Assembly: GCA_949316235.1 (NCBI GenBank)
Contig: OX438742.1
Coordinates: 31,502,853-31,566,852, forward strand
DNA from: Oegoconia quadripuncta
Taxonomy: Eukaryota > Arthropoda > Insecta > Lepidoptera > Autostichidae
Length of the DNA: 64,000 bases
Direction: 5' to 3'
Below are positions 45,184 to 60,100 of the stretch, in pieces; position 1 is the first letter of the stretch; every line of letters begins with the position of its first letter. The notes beneath the pieces are model-generated. The model was given only the letters and a program-made list of their open reading frames with translations. It was not told the origin of the DNA and made no database searches. Made by a program: the position numbers and the translations under genes.

Positions 45184-48100
45184 CTGTAAATAGGTAAATA
45201 GATTATGTGGCTGCCATGGTAGAACGGTATGACAAACAGGTATATGGGTTATACTTTGATTATTTGTAGGTCCCTTAGCTCTGTACAAAATAAATTAGTT
45301 ATTCTGTGATAGTCATGTGTTGGTCCGGTGTCTGGACTAAGAACGCCTCAACAAAAATATTTTTCAGTCATATTTACTTTCAGAAATAATTGAGTATAAC
45401 ATAAATTTCAGTCAGCCATATTATTATAATGAGTCCCGCTAGGTGGAATTATAAATATAAGAATTGCAGAGATTTTTTTTGTACTCAGATATTTTTAAAG
45501 GAACTGTAGTAGTCTCTTATTTTCGCAGAATAAATCAGATTATAGGAGGATTCCATAGTACAAATCTAGAACTAATGACCTTCACCACCCATGCATTTCC
45601 AACCGAGGGTAGACATATAATGGCTAATTGTTGCACTAAATGCAGTCTTGAGTTGAGTGTTATAGATATCAGTAATATTTATTATTTCGCTTACAGTAAA
45701 TCAACAAGTCTACAGCGGATCATGTCACTTGTGTACATGATTTTTTGGGCTTTTCAGTAAAAGAAAATATCTTTATGCACCAGAGCGATACGGTCCATCA
45801 TTATGAGATGTTTATACCCCAAGGGCGGCACTCCGCTACGATGATTATTAAAAACTTAAATCAAAATTCAAATTACCTGATTCTTATGCGCATTATCCTG
45901 TAACATTAGTTGGGTTACGTAGAAGGATGTGAGTGCGTTACCACCCAAAGCCGCAGTGTAGGCTCTTACTATTGCGAACACCTGCAATAAATTATAAGGC
46001 ATATAGTTGATATTTGTAACATGTAGTTAGTAAGTAGGGTAAATAATAAAATGGCAATAATCTTATGCACGACTGATAGCGCGATATTCCAGACGGGATA
46101 AGGGTTTTTATCCGCACAAGGGGTCACCGCTTCACCTCAATAACGCCTGATATTAAGTGAAGATGAGGCCGAAGGTAGAAGCGCGCTCACCCGGAACCTC
46201 GAGCTTGTTTGGTGACTGGGAATTGAACAGACATAGATAAAATGGTGATAGTTGACCAAGCTGACATTTTAAAAACGGTTTACCACTAATCACATCCCGC
46301 TAAACATGTACTTCTGCATTGAAACTGGACTTACAAAGGATGTTGAGTTTTGACGGAGATAATTATCAAAACATGTGAAATACCTCGCAAGTAAATGTGT
46401 GTAGGAATCCACTGAGTCCTCCCAGCTCCCTAACGGCAGTGGTCTCTCGTACGAAGAGCAGTCTCAATGCACATATGCGGCGCGCTGCTCTCGACCCGTT
46501 CACGAAGCTAAGTGACGTCAGAGAGACTGTCGTTGGTACCTAAAAGTAGTAGCAAACATTGAGCAATTCACCCATGATATTATGTATACATATGTTATGT
46601 TCCTAGTAATGGCGTTTGTAATCCGTGCATACATACACCGATAAACCTAGATATTTTGTTCAAAAAGAGATAGATATCTGTAAACAATTGCACTTCTTGT
46701 GATTATGATTTTTCGAACACAGTAACTATGCTACAATTGGACCATATTCGCTTCTTCACTTTGGTAACGTATCTACCTATTTTTCTGTAGGTATAATATT
46801 ATTGAATTCACCCATGTCGCGACAGCGGCAGTAAGTACAATCAAGAGCACAGACACTCACGCAATAAATCTTTATACAACTGCATGTATTTCTGATTTTA
46901 CTAACTGTACCATATTATTTTAATATCACTTTTCCATAGCTAGAACCGCATCGTTTGCAACGGCGACGCACGAGATAATTCCATTATATGAAGTTTTAAC
47001 GATAGAAACTGAATTTCCCAGTCCATACAAAAAGATCGAATTTACTGTGAAATTGATAATGTTTTAGTTATTCACCGATCACAAGAGCCACCGACAAAAA
47101 TTTACTGTAAACCATTGCAATGGGTAGGATTGCAGTTATAAAAAGTGAAAACTTTACAATCGGTAGATATAGTACTCTCCGAATTATTGACCGGTATGTG
47201 AAACCAGAAATACCGGCAGTTGTATGAATATTTATTTTCATTGCTCCTGATCATAGTAAGTACGGATAATTGTGTATTACCTGCCCGTTAAGAAGTATAT
47301 GCTTGTCTTCGATAATTTCGCTCAGCGGCGATTTCGGTAACTGTTCCTCGTCTAATGCGAATATGTCGTCGTCGGCATCGCCGGTGCCGCTGCCAAGGCT
47401 TATATTGGTAGTGTTTCCAGAACTCTCGCTGATACCATTACTTTGACTAAGATCGGGTTCGTCAACGCTGAGATCTTCTATCATACTAGGGTCCTGAAGT
47501 TGTATTGCAGTACCAGAAACCACTATTTGGATTTCGTCCTAAAATAAAATTAAGTGTGTCAGTATAATGCGAAGACGAACATAAAATGTTATAGTATAAG
47601 ATCCGGCCATAGAAATATATACCCTCATCTGTTATTCGACTATAACAAAATGATTATGTTAGTTAATGAATATATTAATACATTGAAAATGGGTTGCCTA
47701 GCTAAATCGCGGGCCAAACGGTTAATTAATGTAAATCCAAATTAATTGTTTTTCAATTAACTTCCCCGATTTGTTATTTATAAAAATCGACCATTATCTG
47801 AAAGAACATAACATAAGGAACTGGAAAAATATAGGTTGCCTACTTTCCCTTCAGCCTAACTATGGAGTTGTCATGTATAAACATGCGAGCAAGCGTTATT
47901 AATATACCCTCATCAGTTATTTAATTGATTTTTTTTTAAATTAAACGTTATTTTATTCTCTTTCTAACAGTATAAGGTTGCCTCAGTAAAAGTTTGTCAC
48001 ATGCACGGTTGCTGTGATTTTAGATGCGTCGTACAAGCGAGCTACATTGAATAAATATTGGATTTAAGTCAGATGAAATATTAAAAATGGTATCAAATAC

Positions 48101-51100
48101 TTTTCACTCACATATTTATTTAATAACAATACATAATTATAATTACATAAAAATTAGAAAATTTTTTTGTTTACATATTTTGATTCATGAATAGCAAAAA
48201 TATTTTTTAATATCTATTAAAAAATTATATAAAAATTTTCCAATAAAATATTTTTTTTTAAACTTATTCTGCTTCTGATTCGTCAGAAGTACTGATATCA
48301 AAATCGAATTCTTCATCGTTATCTTCTTTTGATTCGGTGACTATATCCTCCACTTGTAAGGGCGTTGGGTCCCCTTCAAACCACGTTGGCTTCAAGTAGC
48401 CATCCAAAAACCAACCACAATCTTCAGGACTTACATTGACACAACGTGCATTTGTTGCATGAAGCCACATTGAATTGACGTAAATTGTGCACTAAACAAT
48501 TCATTCTTTTTTTTCCATTTAATTTCTTGTATCGATTTAAAACCTTTCGTGGCCAACTCATGACTATTTAGTTCTGTAGTGTTGTATTACAAGCAACAAT
48601 GGTGTCGATTCGGATGTACACCAACGAAACTAAAACCAGTTTTGGCGTGGTGCCGTCGCATCGTACTATTCCAGGGAGAAAGAGACAGTACTACTTTAAA
48701 ACTAGTTTTAGTTTAGTCGGTGTACATCCGAATCGACACCAATGCGTGGTTTATTCTACCTCGAATTAAATAATCTCTCAAACTTTCGTAACGAAATGAA
48801 TTGAATCAACTCAAACCCACCTTCGTGCAAATAGAGATAAGATGACCCTATCAGTTTGAGCTTCACTATGTTGAAAGGTGAATCGGAGGCATCAAGAGAG
48901 TGCATTACATCTTCCTGCTGCCTTTTTAGAGAAAATATTCAGGTCATCTGACATGAGTAAAGGACGAGAGTGACTAAACAAATGCATATAGTGAACCAAT
49001 ATTGTTACTAAATGTTAAAAGAAATAATTTGGTCATAATATTTTATTACACTAAACCTGTAGCGACTTGGAGAAAGAAAAATTTTTATATAATTTTTTAA
49101 TAGATATTAAAAAATATTTTTGCTATTCATGAATCAAAATATGTAAACAAAAAAATTTTCTAATTTTTATATAATTATAATTATGTATTGTTATTAAATA
49201 AATATGTGAGTGAAAAGTATTTGATACCATTTTTAATATTTAATCTGACTTAAATCCAGTATTTATTCAATGTAGCTCGCTTGTACGACGCATCTAAAAT
49301 CACAGCAACCGTGCATGTGACAAACTTTTACTGAGGTAACCTTATACTGTTAGAAAGAGAATAAAATAACGTTTAATTTAAAAAAAAAATCAATTAAATA
49401 ACTGATGAGGGTATATTAATAACGCTTGCTCGCATGTTTATACATGACAACTCCATAGTTAGGCTGAAGGGAAAGTAGGCAACCTATATTTTTCCAGTTC
49501 CTTATGTTATGTTCTTTCAGATAATGATCGATTTTTATAAATAACAAATCGGGGAAGTTAATTGAAAAACAATTAATTTGGATTTACATTAATTAACCGT
49601 TTGGCCCGCGATTTAGCTAGGCAACCCATTTTCAATGTATTAATATATTCATTAACTAACATAATAATTTTGTTATAGTCGAATAACAGATGAGGGTATA
49701 TATTTCTATGGCCGGATCTTATACTATTAATTATAGCTCCTAATAGAGAAATGTCAAAAATATTTTTTTTATCTTTACATTTCTTAATCGTGATCCTCAC
49801 CTAGTATTTCGGATTTAGAACCCCCAACGAAAAACAACGGGTGTCATGTGTTTGACGGCTTTGTGTACGTGGGTGTCCAGTCTCGGTCCGGATGTATCTC
49901 AGTAAGTCGTGATCCGTGAGTGTGGTTTTTTTACTAGGAGAAAGGTTCTTAGTCTTGTTTAATGAAAATTGGTTCAGCTGTTTCGAAGATATGTAACTTT
50001 TGACATAATTGTTTTATATACCTGGATAATATTATGTTTAGTTCATGGGAGGGGGGGGTTCAAATTTTACAATTCATTTACACGGCATTACTATAGTTCG
50101 CTTCGTACAAAGAAAATGAAAGCGTACAAACTTCAACTTTCATTCCCAGGGGAGTCGTAATGGTGCCGTATAACTGAAGGATAAATGGACTATTGCAGAT
50201 GTAGTAGCTCGAGGTATAGTGTAGATATTTAGATCAGTTCGTTATAAAACTTAGGATATTGAATTAAAGTTACTACTCTCAACTTGATTACGTCGCAGTA
50301 GATAATATGTAAAGGGAATACGAGAAAGTGTCAGAAATCATAGCGGATAGATACAATCCCGCCTCCACACTCCTCCCACTGTAACTCCTATGAACAGTGG
50401 TATTCGTCATAGCACGGACTGAAGGTACACGGTTCACTACGTGACTCTATAGCAATAGATTCAGGGTAGCAGCCTTAGACCTCAGACTTAAATAGTTTGT
50501 TTTACAAATTCCCGGTAGCTGGTAGGTACGGTCGAAGCTGAGTCATTTTCCATTCAGCCGATATTTCGTTTGAAATCGTCAAAAGAGTTGAAGTTTTCTT
50601 TTATGACCTAGCACGTGGCACGTACAATTTATTTGTTTCCTATTATTATTGTATACCAGTAATGGTTAAGTGTGATTGAACATTATTTAGAAATAGAAAC
50701 ACGACCTGTATCCACCACATTTAAAACAATAAAGATTTCTTTCTATTCTATACAACTTTGAATATCAAGAAAACTGCGTCAACACGCGTCAGAGAACTGT
50801 TCAATTTGGTCTATTGCTATCGAATCATAGCAATAGATTACAACATGTTGTCAATGAAATATATTTAAACGAAATTCGACCTAATAGCATTAAAATGTTT
50901 ATGGAAAATGTAAGGTGGGTCATCACGATTCCATTTGTTCCAGTGTACAGGGGTGATTGTATTATGTTAACATTAATTCGACACGGTAAAGTACCTCTGG
51001 CAGCTCCAATTGGAATCGCGGGGTGACTAGTGAACAAGGCTGCAGTCGTCTCAGTTTGTATATAACACCTTCGAGGGCCCGTGTGAGGTGTCTCTCGGCA

Positions 51101-54100
51101 GTCGTAGACGCGGCTCCTCCCTGGCTCGCTAGTACAAGCCTCGCTCGCCACACCTGCCAATAGGACGTAATCATATACATCAACAGTGGTTTAAAGTCCA
51201 TTACAGGACACAACTCTCTCCTATATGGCCACGCTCGCTACCGATCACTCGTTTATGCTGTTGTACCACATGGTCATAGGATGTAATATCAAGTCAATAC
51301 AAATACACTTATTATTGCACAAAAGGAGAATATACATTTTAATAAACAACATTAAAAATAAAAGAGTACAATTAGGCAATTACAGTTAAAATTCTATTTC
51401 AATTCATGTTTTCATAGATAGCGGTCTATGAACTAAGTAAAAAAAGAGTACAATTAGGCAATCATCAGATGGCATATCAATTTGCCTTCCTATCTATAAG
51501 AAGAAGATTAATACGTTGACTGTATATCACGGCACGCATTATGTAAAACGGTCAACTTGTAACACTTATCTATTGGAGGGATCCCAAGGGTATCTACGCA
51601 CAGCGGTTTTTCACGACAGCTTGCAAAGATACTCAAAATGTTTTATCCTCCACTCGCACTAATAAATTTTCCAGGATATGAACTTTTGCGTACTGTCAAA
51701 TTTAAGCTATCGCGACTCTCAAAAGTGATTATCCTCTCTAAATAAATTGGTGGTTAGGAATTTAGAACAATGAGCGAGAGAAGATAACAGAATCGTAACT
51801 AGTGAACAGGCATCAACATTTGTTACCTACGCCAAGCTGTATCAAGTCTTATGCTAGGTATCATACAATTTCTTTGAATGTAACCAGTACAAAATATAGG
51901 TAGTAAGGTGGTAAGTCAATGTATGTACCTTCAATATCTTCGACTAAATAATATAATACGTGCTAGAAATAGACAGCTTTAAATAGCGCACTAATGTCTC
52001 AATTATATTAAATTTAATATGTGAACTATTTTTGAACGTGCAATTAATTAGGATGGTTGTATTATTACCATTAGTCTACTTAATTTTGGATGATATACTA
52101 ACCTGTGCAAATGCCTGCGGCGGTACGGCTGGGATGGCACTCAGACTCGTATTATACACTTGCATTTGCAAACGTCGCACAGTCAGAGCTCTGGCGGTCT
52201 CCACCTGCCATAACCACATTTTATTCTATTAAACTATTATAAATAGCATGCGATAATACATCTATATATTGATTTTTTAATTCGTCTATTTGATATTATA
52301 AATATTTCCAAGGGTTCATCGGGTCGTCCAGTGTCTCCCTCATTTGACAAATTAAGTTCTTTTTTCAAATACAACATAAACGCAAAATGTACACACTCAA
52401 TAAGCCTAAAAGATAATCATAAAATACTTAAATAACTTTGATTCTATTTTGGAGAATTTTAAATTATTGATCAAGAGGACCACATTCGCTTGCTATTTTA
52501 AAACCAGGAATCATAGGTATTTAGAAATAATTTCTAATTAGTATTTAGGTATTTCCAGCGCACAAAGTGAGTACATTTATGTTTTGTTTCTTCTTCTTTT
52601 CAAGTCGAGGCAAGTTTCAAATTTTATTGGAACAAAGCTGGAAAAGAAATCTTATCATATTAAAGAAGGGTCGTACTGGGTCCGATGCATACTCTTAACT
52701 CCAGTTTTTCCAAACGGAGCGTAGGACCTTACCGATATTCCTTTAGGTTCACTAACTCTGACCGTCCTTGCGACGAGGGGGCGGACTGTGACATTTGTTT
52801 CGATTTAACTTTATTACGGCGTTAATTTGGTTTTAAGAAATGCATAGCGCCCCTACCTGATAGTTAATAAAGCACTTTTCTTCATAGGTACTTTTTATTT
52901 AGGTAAATGTGAACGTAATCGTAAAGATAATATCGAGGCAAAACTTGACGAAACGATGCCCTCATTTTAAAATTGGTTACAAAAAAATCATCGAGCTCAC
53001 GTCTTCTGCTTCATCGAGCTCCAGGACGCAGGCGTCTTTGTCGGCGCATAGATCCAACACCGGCGGCGGCTCCTCAACCTCTGGCTCAACGACGATGGCA
53101 GTGTTTGTGGGTTGGTCTGACTGGCCTGAAACTAAAACCCCACAATTAGGAAAAAATTAAAAGAAAAAATGTTCAAACTGACTTCTAAATCCTAGAAAAT
53201 GTAAGAAGAATTTTGTAAAGTTTGCTCAACTCCTGGCTACAAGGCTGGTGGTGTGATGTACCTACCTACGTCATATCCATTTGCTGCTTTGTTTGCAGTA
53301 AACGCATCCCATAGAGCTTTTTGTAAGTCTAGTGCGTCCTTGTCACTGTCTGCCTGTAATAAGTTTATATCATGTGAATATCTATCAGTAAACAATTTAA
53401 TAAACTGTATGCAATGTTGGCAATGTTTTGAAATATTACTCTATGTTGTTACGTGTCCATTATGAAAAATAAAATATAGATAGCTTTATCGTTAAAACGC
53501 CCGAGCCAGACATGCTTCGATGAATATCAACGATTGTAAAATCTCAAAAGAATGTAAACATTTGATATTTCCTCCAATTTAAAGACGTAAGGATTATATT
53601 TGTGTCTGGTCCACGTCAACGTTTGGTAAAGCGCCAACAACTATGGCTGTTCACTTCGAGTGGATATAAATTGGCTTGATCACTAATTAGGTCAACAGTA
53701 CTGGGTTGCAAGCTCAATCGTCCGAATAAAGTATAATTAAATAAGATGTACAGTCAGCTGCAGATAAAGCAGACCCCCGTACTTACAGTCATTATGTGAA
53801 TAGGGGGTCTGGTTTCTTTGCAGCTGACTGTACTACATATTTACGAGAAGAATGCCGTACCGTCCTATGCACTCACATGTAAACGCCCACTACTGAACAC
53901 AAGCCTCTCCCATATGAAGCGATTTGCATCGTTTTCCACTTTAGAATTGAATAAGTAGTGGAATATGGACTTATATACAAACTGGTTTGTATGTAAAAGC
54001 TTTAATGAGTTAGAAATGGGTATTATAATTATGGGTATAATTCAGAGGCGCACTTAACAGCCACCCGGGTTTCTTTGCATATCTTAGGAATTGCTCAACA

Positions 54101-57100
54101 ACAAACATCGCATGAATTGTCCACTTTAGGGAAGAAAAATTTTTTTGAAGATGATTTATATTAGCAATAGTAACTTTCAAATCGATATTCAAGCCTTAAG
54201 AGCCATTATTTCATACCGACGCAAGTATGCGTACACACTTGCCGGTTAGTAAACAAATGTAGACATAAATTTATTGATTTTTGATCACAATGCAAAAGAG
54301 ATCAATATATAAGAAAACCTACTATTACTACAGCTACAGGAATCGCATCACGTGTAAAAAATCCAGTCTAAGATTCATTGTACACTATAGAGGAGCAGCG
54401 TAATCGGAACAAAAATATGTGTAAATCCTTCCTTAACGAAGACAAGTAGTAATTTGGGAGAGACTTATTTTTCAGAAGGCTAATTGTGTACAGGGTAAAA
54501 TTTAATTCGTGTAATTCCTGTTAACTGTTGACTCCACTCCTGGCTACGAACAACATTCCACTAGGAACCATAGCCGAATTCAGCCGAAAACTGTTGGACT
54601 TCCATACTAAAGGTGGTATTAGAATGGTTTAATTTGTAATCGAATCGAATTGGTAATCGATTTTTTTTTATCGAATTCGAATATTTCGAAAGTTGTTCGT
54701 AATTAAGAGTGGCACCCGGTATGTATAGGCTGTTAACATAATAGTTCGCAAACAGATATTCTTATATTTACTACCAACTACACATAATGTAATAAAGATA
54801 AGTTTTGTATTTACATTTCCGACTACCTTTATACGCGGTGGCGTAGGTGGCGGTAAGGCGGCCAGTCTCACAGCGGTGCCACTTGCCAGAGCCATTACAC
54901 ACCGTTCGCCGATTGCTATGTGAGTTTGCAGAGAAAACAGTGCGTTGGCACCCTAAAACCAAACATTTGAGTTAATAAACAAGGTTTCATTCAACGGTTG
55001 GAGGACGTGTTAAAAAAGGCCTTGTTAAGGGCACCCAAACCGTCGAGCTTATATGAGGAAATTGATGGCAGTAAATGAAAAAAAAGTGGGATAAGATAAT
55101 GAAAATAAAGCTCCGAATTTTACAATAGAAAACCAGATAAAAAATAAAACTACTTACTTGCATCCTCAATTTAGATAGGAGTAGTTTGTGTAACTCATAC
55201 TCCAGGAATGGTAGTTGGTCGGAAATGTCACGGGCACCGGGCTCCGAGGCTGGGGGCGCCCGCCGCACCCTCGTCGCTGTGTGTAACATAGATTCTTTGA
55301 AACTCCTATTACATTATTTCCATTTCATAAGAAAATGGGAGTCAATTCAAAAGTTATTATTATGGTGTCGGGCGGCAGTTCCCTCGACCTGTCGCAAAAA
55401 GTGCAGTGCCAACCTTTACCCTAATGATACGGCAAACTTTTGGATTCTCGTAACATCGTTTGGTTGGTGGTTGTCCACCTGGCCAACTACCACCACTTTA
55501 TCTAAATCTGGCGCCAAACAGTAATGTTAATAGCATTGTCATGTTCCGGGTGTCAGAGATAAGATAGCCAGTCCCCCAAATAAGAAGTCGTGGTCTAGAC
55601 CAAGGAATCCAGGAAACTGGTACTTAGACTACAAACATCAAGTATTTCTGCAGTTTTCTTAATTCTTTATAAAAACAACGATGTATTTAAAATAAGTCTA
55701 TTCGATGACAAGATCTATAAAACCGCAGATGGCGTAAGGGGTGCTTTAAAAGGCGCTATAGTTCTTTTCTTTGGCTGTTTTACTGTGAAAATTTGTTTTT
55801 ATTTCGAGGTCCACGCGTACTCTGTCGCTAGCTAGTTAGTTTAATATAGTACTCACCGACGGCAGTTAACGTTACAGCCCGCGCATAAGAGATTAATCTA
55901 TTCGGTTTCGCACAGGTGGCCAGTAACACCGCCGGCACGCGGGATTTTCTGTAAACATGTTTATTAGCAATACATTCCGTTCATTGCGAGCCTAGCTTAT
56001 ACCGAACAAGATATAAACAAATCTTCGTCAGAAAAACAATGATAATCATAATAAGAGTGATTTCAAAAAAAAAGCTTAAAAACGACAAAGTCAAAGTATA
56101 ACAAAAAGAAATTAACAGTGTCTTATGTTACCGTCAGTAATTTTGGATTTTTTTATTAGTAATATTTTTTAATTACTATCATCATTTATGTTATCAGCCA
56201 CTTTAATACTAATTTCCAATTTAATTACTATAATGTATTAATACTGTTAATACATTTTAGTAATTATTGTTAAGCATTTTATGCTGTGTTTCAACATGTC
56301 ATGATAAAATCAAAATATTTTATGGTAGTCTTCATAATTTTAAATTCTATCAGGTTTTGTAGTTTATCTGTACTTACCTACATCCACCACAGTTTGAGAG
56401 CTCCGCCCGATACGGTCCTGTCCCTGGCGAGTATGGCACGTGGGCCAAGGTACATGTTTCATTTTCTAAATCTTCAAGGGCTATTTTCGAGCCACTGGTA
56501 GCTAAAACACAAATAGGATATACAGAAATAATTATAGGGCTTCAGACTTGACAGAGTTAGATAACTATTTCCACGTGATCAATGGCGGCATCACTTTAAT
56601 AACTCTAATAGCCTAATAAAATCCAACCAAAACTTGATATAAGCCTCTGTGACATGGCTGCCTTTCCACCCAAACCACATTGTTGGTTGGTTGGAGGTTG
56701 ACTCATTTCAGTAGTCACGATTCCTCAGACCCCTTTCACGACTGAAAGATGTATCAGGTTCTTTCAGGTATCAGGAATTACAGTACCAATTATCTAGTTT
56801 AAATTTAAGCAAAGTCTCTGCCATGACTGGAGAATAAATGTTCGTATTCATCACTCAAACATTTGCCGCTAGCGGGATTCGAACCTGGAGGCGTTGGTTT
56901 CGAAGGGAGACGTACTCACAAGACCACATACAATTTTAAAAATATTATTTCTTTCTAAATACTTACAACTTAAGGCTAAGGGGCTCTAAAATAGTGGTGA
57001 TATAAAAATACAGACAGTTCTCGTTGGCATTGTCTAGATTTTTTATTTAATTTGTCGGACAGTCAAGGCCAGTGTGCGTGAAAAACTAGTTGAATTGGTC

Positions 57101-60100
57101 GCATGATATCATTGGAAAAATCTTCATCTCTGAATGACAGGTAAAAGTCTCTGGGGCAGGTTCAAACTGTACTTTATCATACATATCGATAATATTATTT
57201 ATTTAAAATCAATACCTGGAGAATCGAGGTCAGTGTTGAAATAGCAATCAACATTTATTACTGCCGCTGTGCCACATGCAGACAACACGCAAACGTCTTC
57301 GCTGTAAAAAAGATAATATAAAGCATTACATGGCTGCAATGTATCTTTTATTTTGGCAAGGACTGTAACGTTTTTGATATAATCCGCGCTATCTCCGCCA
57401 AATATAGCGACGCGATACGAGGTTTAATATTAGGTTAAACACTCTCCCTTTATTAAACATTGAGTTTTGCCGAGTGAATTTGGGAATTCTACACTTGCAG
57501 CACTAATAAATACTACAACATTTTGTGATAAACATATTCTAACCAACTTTTCATTAATGCCATAAATGTCAATAAAGGTCTTATCATACGTGACGGGTAA
57601 TTTCTCGGACGGAACGGAGACGGGACAGGTATAGTTCCTAACGTGAAAGTGGTTTTAAAACATGCATTGTCAAGACAGATGATTCATACTATGTGAACAG
57701 AAAAATATTCTAAACAGTTGCGAACATTGCTACAAGAGTAAGTTATTATTTTGTAGTTGTGTTTTTTTTTTTCAATTACGAGCATATTTTATCATTCTGC
57801 CCACCCCTGTGACAAAATGCTGTGTACGCCACTGTTCACTGCCCACTAAACAATCGGCCATGTGTATAAGTTTGATTTTAAGCTTAATAAATAATAATGT
57901 TTGTATCGCACGAAATAAAAAGCATTTAATTTTTTATAACCCGTTATCCCCTACCCTAAATGGATCCATAGGTCTTCTTATGCTTTTACTACAATTATAC
58001 TGTATTATTATCAGTCACCGCCCAAATATTCCACAATTAATAGTGATATCCGTAGTCAGCTTTCTTTTTTTTCTTCTAATTCGCAGCGAGTCCAAGTCTA
58101 ACACACAATACCAGAAGAAAAAAAAAGTGCTGTAAATGTTTTGCTTGTGTTTGGATTACGACGCCATACTCACCAGATAGCAGCGGTTTCGCTGTAGGCT
58201 AAGACTGCGTTGCATCGCAGCGCCCGTGCGTGAGCCCTCAGCTCGGTACGTAGTTCCGCCCACCAGGCGGCGCGAGCGGCGCTTTCGCCTCCTGCGTCCA
58301 CCAGTTTTACAGATCGGGCACATACTGTTCCACCTAAATTGCGTAACCAACACAAGACAATGCAACGTCAGACGAATGATAACACAAAAAGAGAAATTCG
58401 CAAACATAATTAATAAAAGTTAGATAATTCATAAAATAAACCACATTGCCTTTACCTACCACCACTGACACTAATCAGTATAATAAGTATAAATAACATA
58501 AAACATGTTAATTTTCCAAGATACTAGATGATGAACTTATTTTCTCATCATAGCCATTGCGAACGTAGCCCTTCATGCCAATCTTAGCACGAAATTACAG
58601 TTTCTTATGATTGCTGCACCAATGATTCTGCTGTTCGTACATTCTGTGGTATAACTGTATTGTACGCAAGCACCTAATAGCGAAATTTAAAGTGAATACA
58701 ACATCAACTGACACATACAATTTAATTCCAAACTTCACTTATGCATGTCTCATATCATAATCAATTATATTTATTTTGGTTATTAATTTCATTATGAACA
58801 TAGATATGTAGGTACATAATACCTCTACAATAATTAATAACGTAAAAAACAACATTAAACATTACTGTAATATAAATATAAAGGACACACTGCACAACAA
58901 AGGCCTTGCCTCATTTTTTACCATGCATTGAACTTTGTAGGGCATGCAGTTTTCTATCTCGATTATATATGAATTAGATTCTGTTAGCGTTATCAGCCCG
59001 GGACTAACCCTACAGCTCTGTAAAAACACTTGCGGCAAGACAACAGTAGCTTAGAGTATTTGACAAACATGTGTGATTCTTTTAAAGATTTTATGAATTT
59101 GTTATACTAACCAAAATGCACAATGAAACCAGGCGGATATTCAGCCATGGTTAAAAATGGGTATTCCAACATATCTAAATTATTGCTATTCATAGAAGGA
59201 CGCAAAATTGCACCCCCTCCACTTCCTGCGTTGCCTAGTGACGCGTTTAATGAGCTACCTGAAAACAATCCTCTTATTATGTCATTACTTGATAAGAAGG
59301 ACACTAAATATTTAATTCAACCTGTATTGTGATATCTTTTTAGAATATGACTTATATGTAAGTAATCTTATATGCTTTTAACAAAACAATCTCAACACTA
59401 ACCTTTAGGCGTAACACTGAGATCCGAGTCAGATGATCTGCGATGCATACCCACTGGTGTTGATGAATTCAAAGAGAGATTGTGTTGCAGTGCCAATGTG
59501 ACTGGTTCACGACCTCCGTATGACTCATGACGAGCATGTCGCGGTGACTCGCTATCCTTATCACTCGATTCTCTATCACGCTCGCTTCTCTCTGTCCTGT
59601 CAAAACGGCACGCTGCATGCGAGTTATCACACACGCTAGCACTGTTAGTGTCACTATCACACTCCGAGTGGGAATCACAAGATCTCTCGAGTCCTTCTAT
59701 GTCTAAGCTTTCTGTATGATCAAAACTGCTTTCGGGTAGCGATGGTATGGTTTCTAAGGGTGCTCCGCTAAGTATAGGATGAAAATGTTGCAAAAACGGT
59801 TTATTTTGAGTAACTTTGCATGGAATGACAATGTTAGAATCGATTTCCTTGGACATTTTTCGCGACTCATCATCCGGTTCGGAGATGGAGTGTATGCTAT
59901 CTTGCCTAATCATTCTGTTTGATCTTTTTACGTTTGATGATAACGGCTCTAATATATTTAACTGACCCTCGCTTTTGGAATGGCGAACTTTTAATTCAGA
60001 AACAGGTGAAGTTGGTATAAGCAAAGACTGAAACTTGTCCATAAGCATAGTCTCTATAGCAGTGTGAATTAAGCTATTTTGGGTTTTATTAGGAGAGTTA

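Larger units (their letters stand above)
47592..49726. mobile_element. DNA transposon with ~650-bp terminal inverted repeats
   Basis: The left repeat (47592-48240) and right repeat (49076-49726) are nearly identical reverse complements, both ending TAGTATAAGATCCGGCC. TTA flanks the element on both sides (47589-47591 and 49727-49729), consistent with a 3-bp target duplication. Each arm carries the phrase TATACCCTCATC followed by T/AGTTATT twice. The motif GGTTGCCT occurs three times on the left (near 47690, 47833 and 47970); two copies are intact on the right and one is mutated to GGTAACCT. The 0.8-kb centre has no intact transposase, so the copy is non-autonomous. It sits in a C2CD5 intron. 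The mirrored ORFs of about 50 codons in the arms (..SGHRNIYPHLLFDYNK..) are most likely chance. Confidence 0.9.

Noticed and set aside
47554..47745. Matching 50-residue ORFs in both arms of the long-TIR element (also 49573-49800)
   Set aside because: They are the same DNA read twice in inverted orientation. Identity reflects the arms, not protein selection, and no domain is seen.
53870..53925. Possible SINE at CCCACTACTGAACACAAGCC
   Set aside because: Only about 30 bases resemble the lepidopteran SINE phrase; too short to call.
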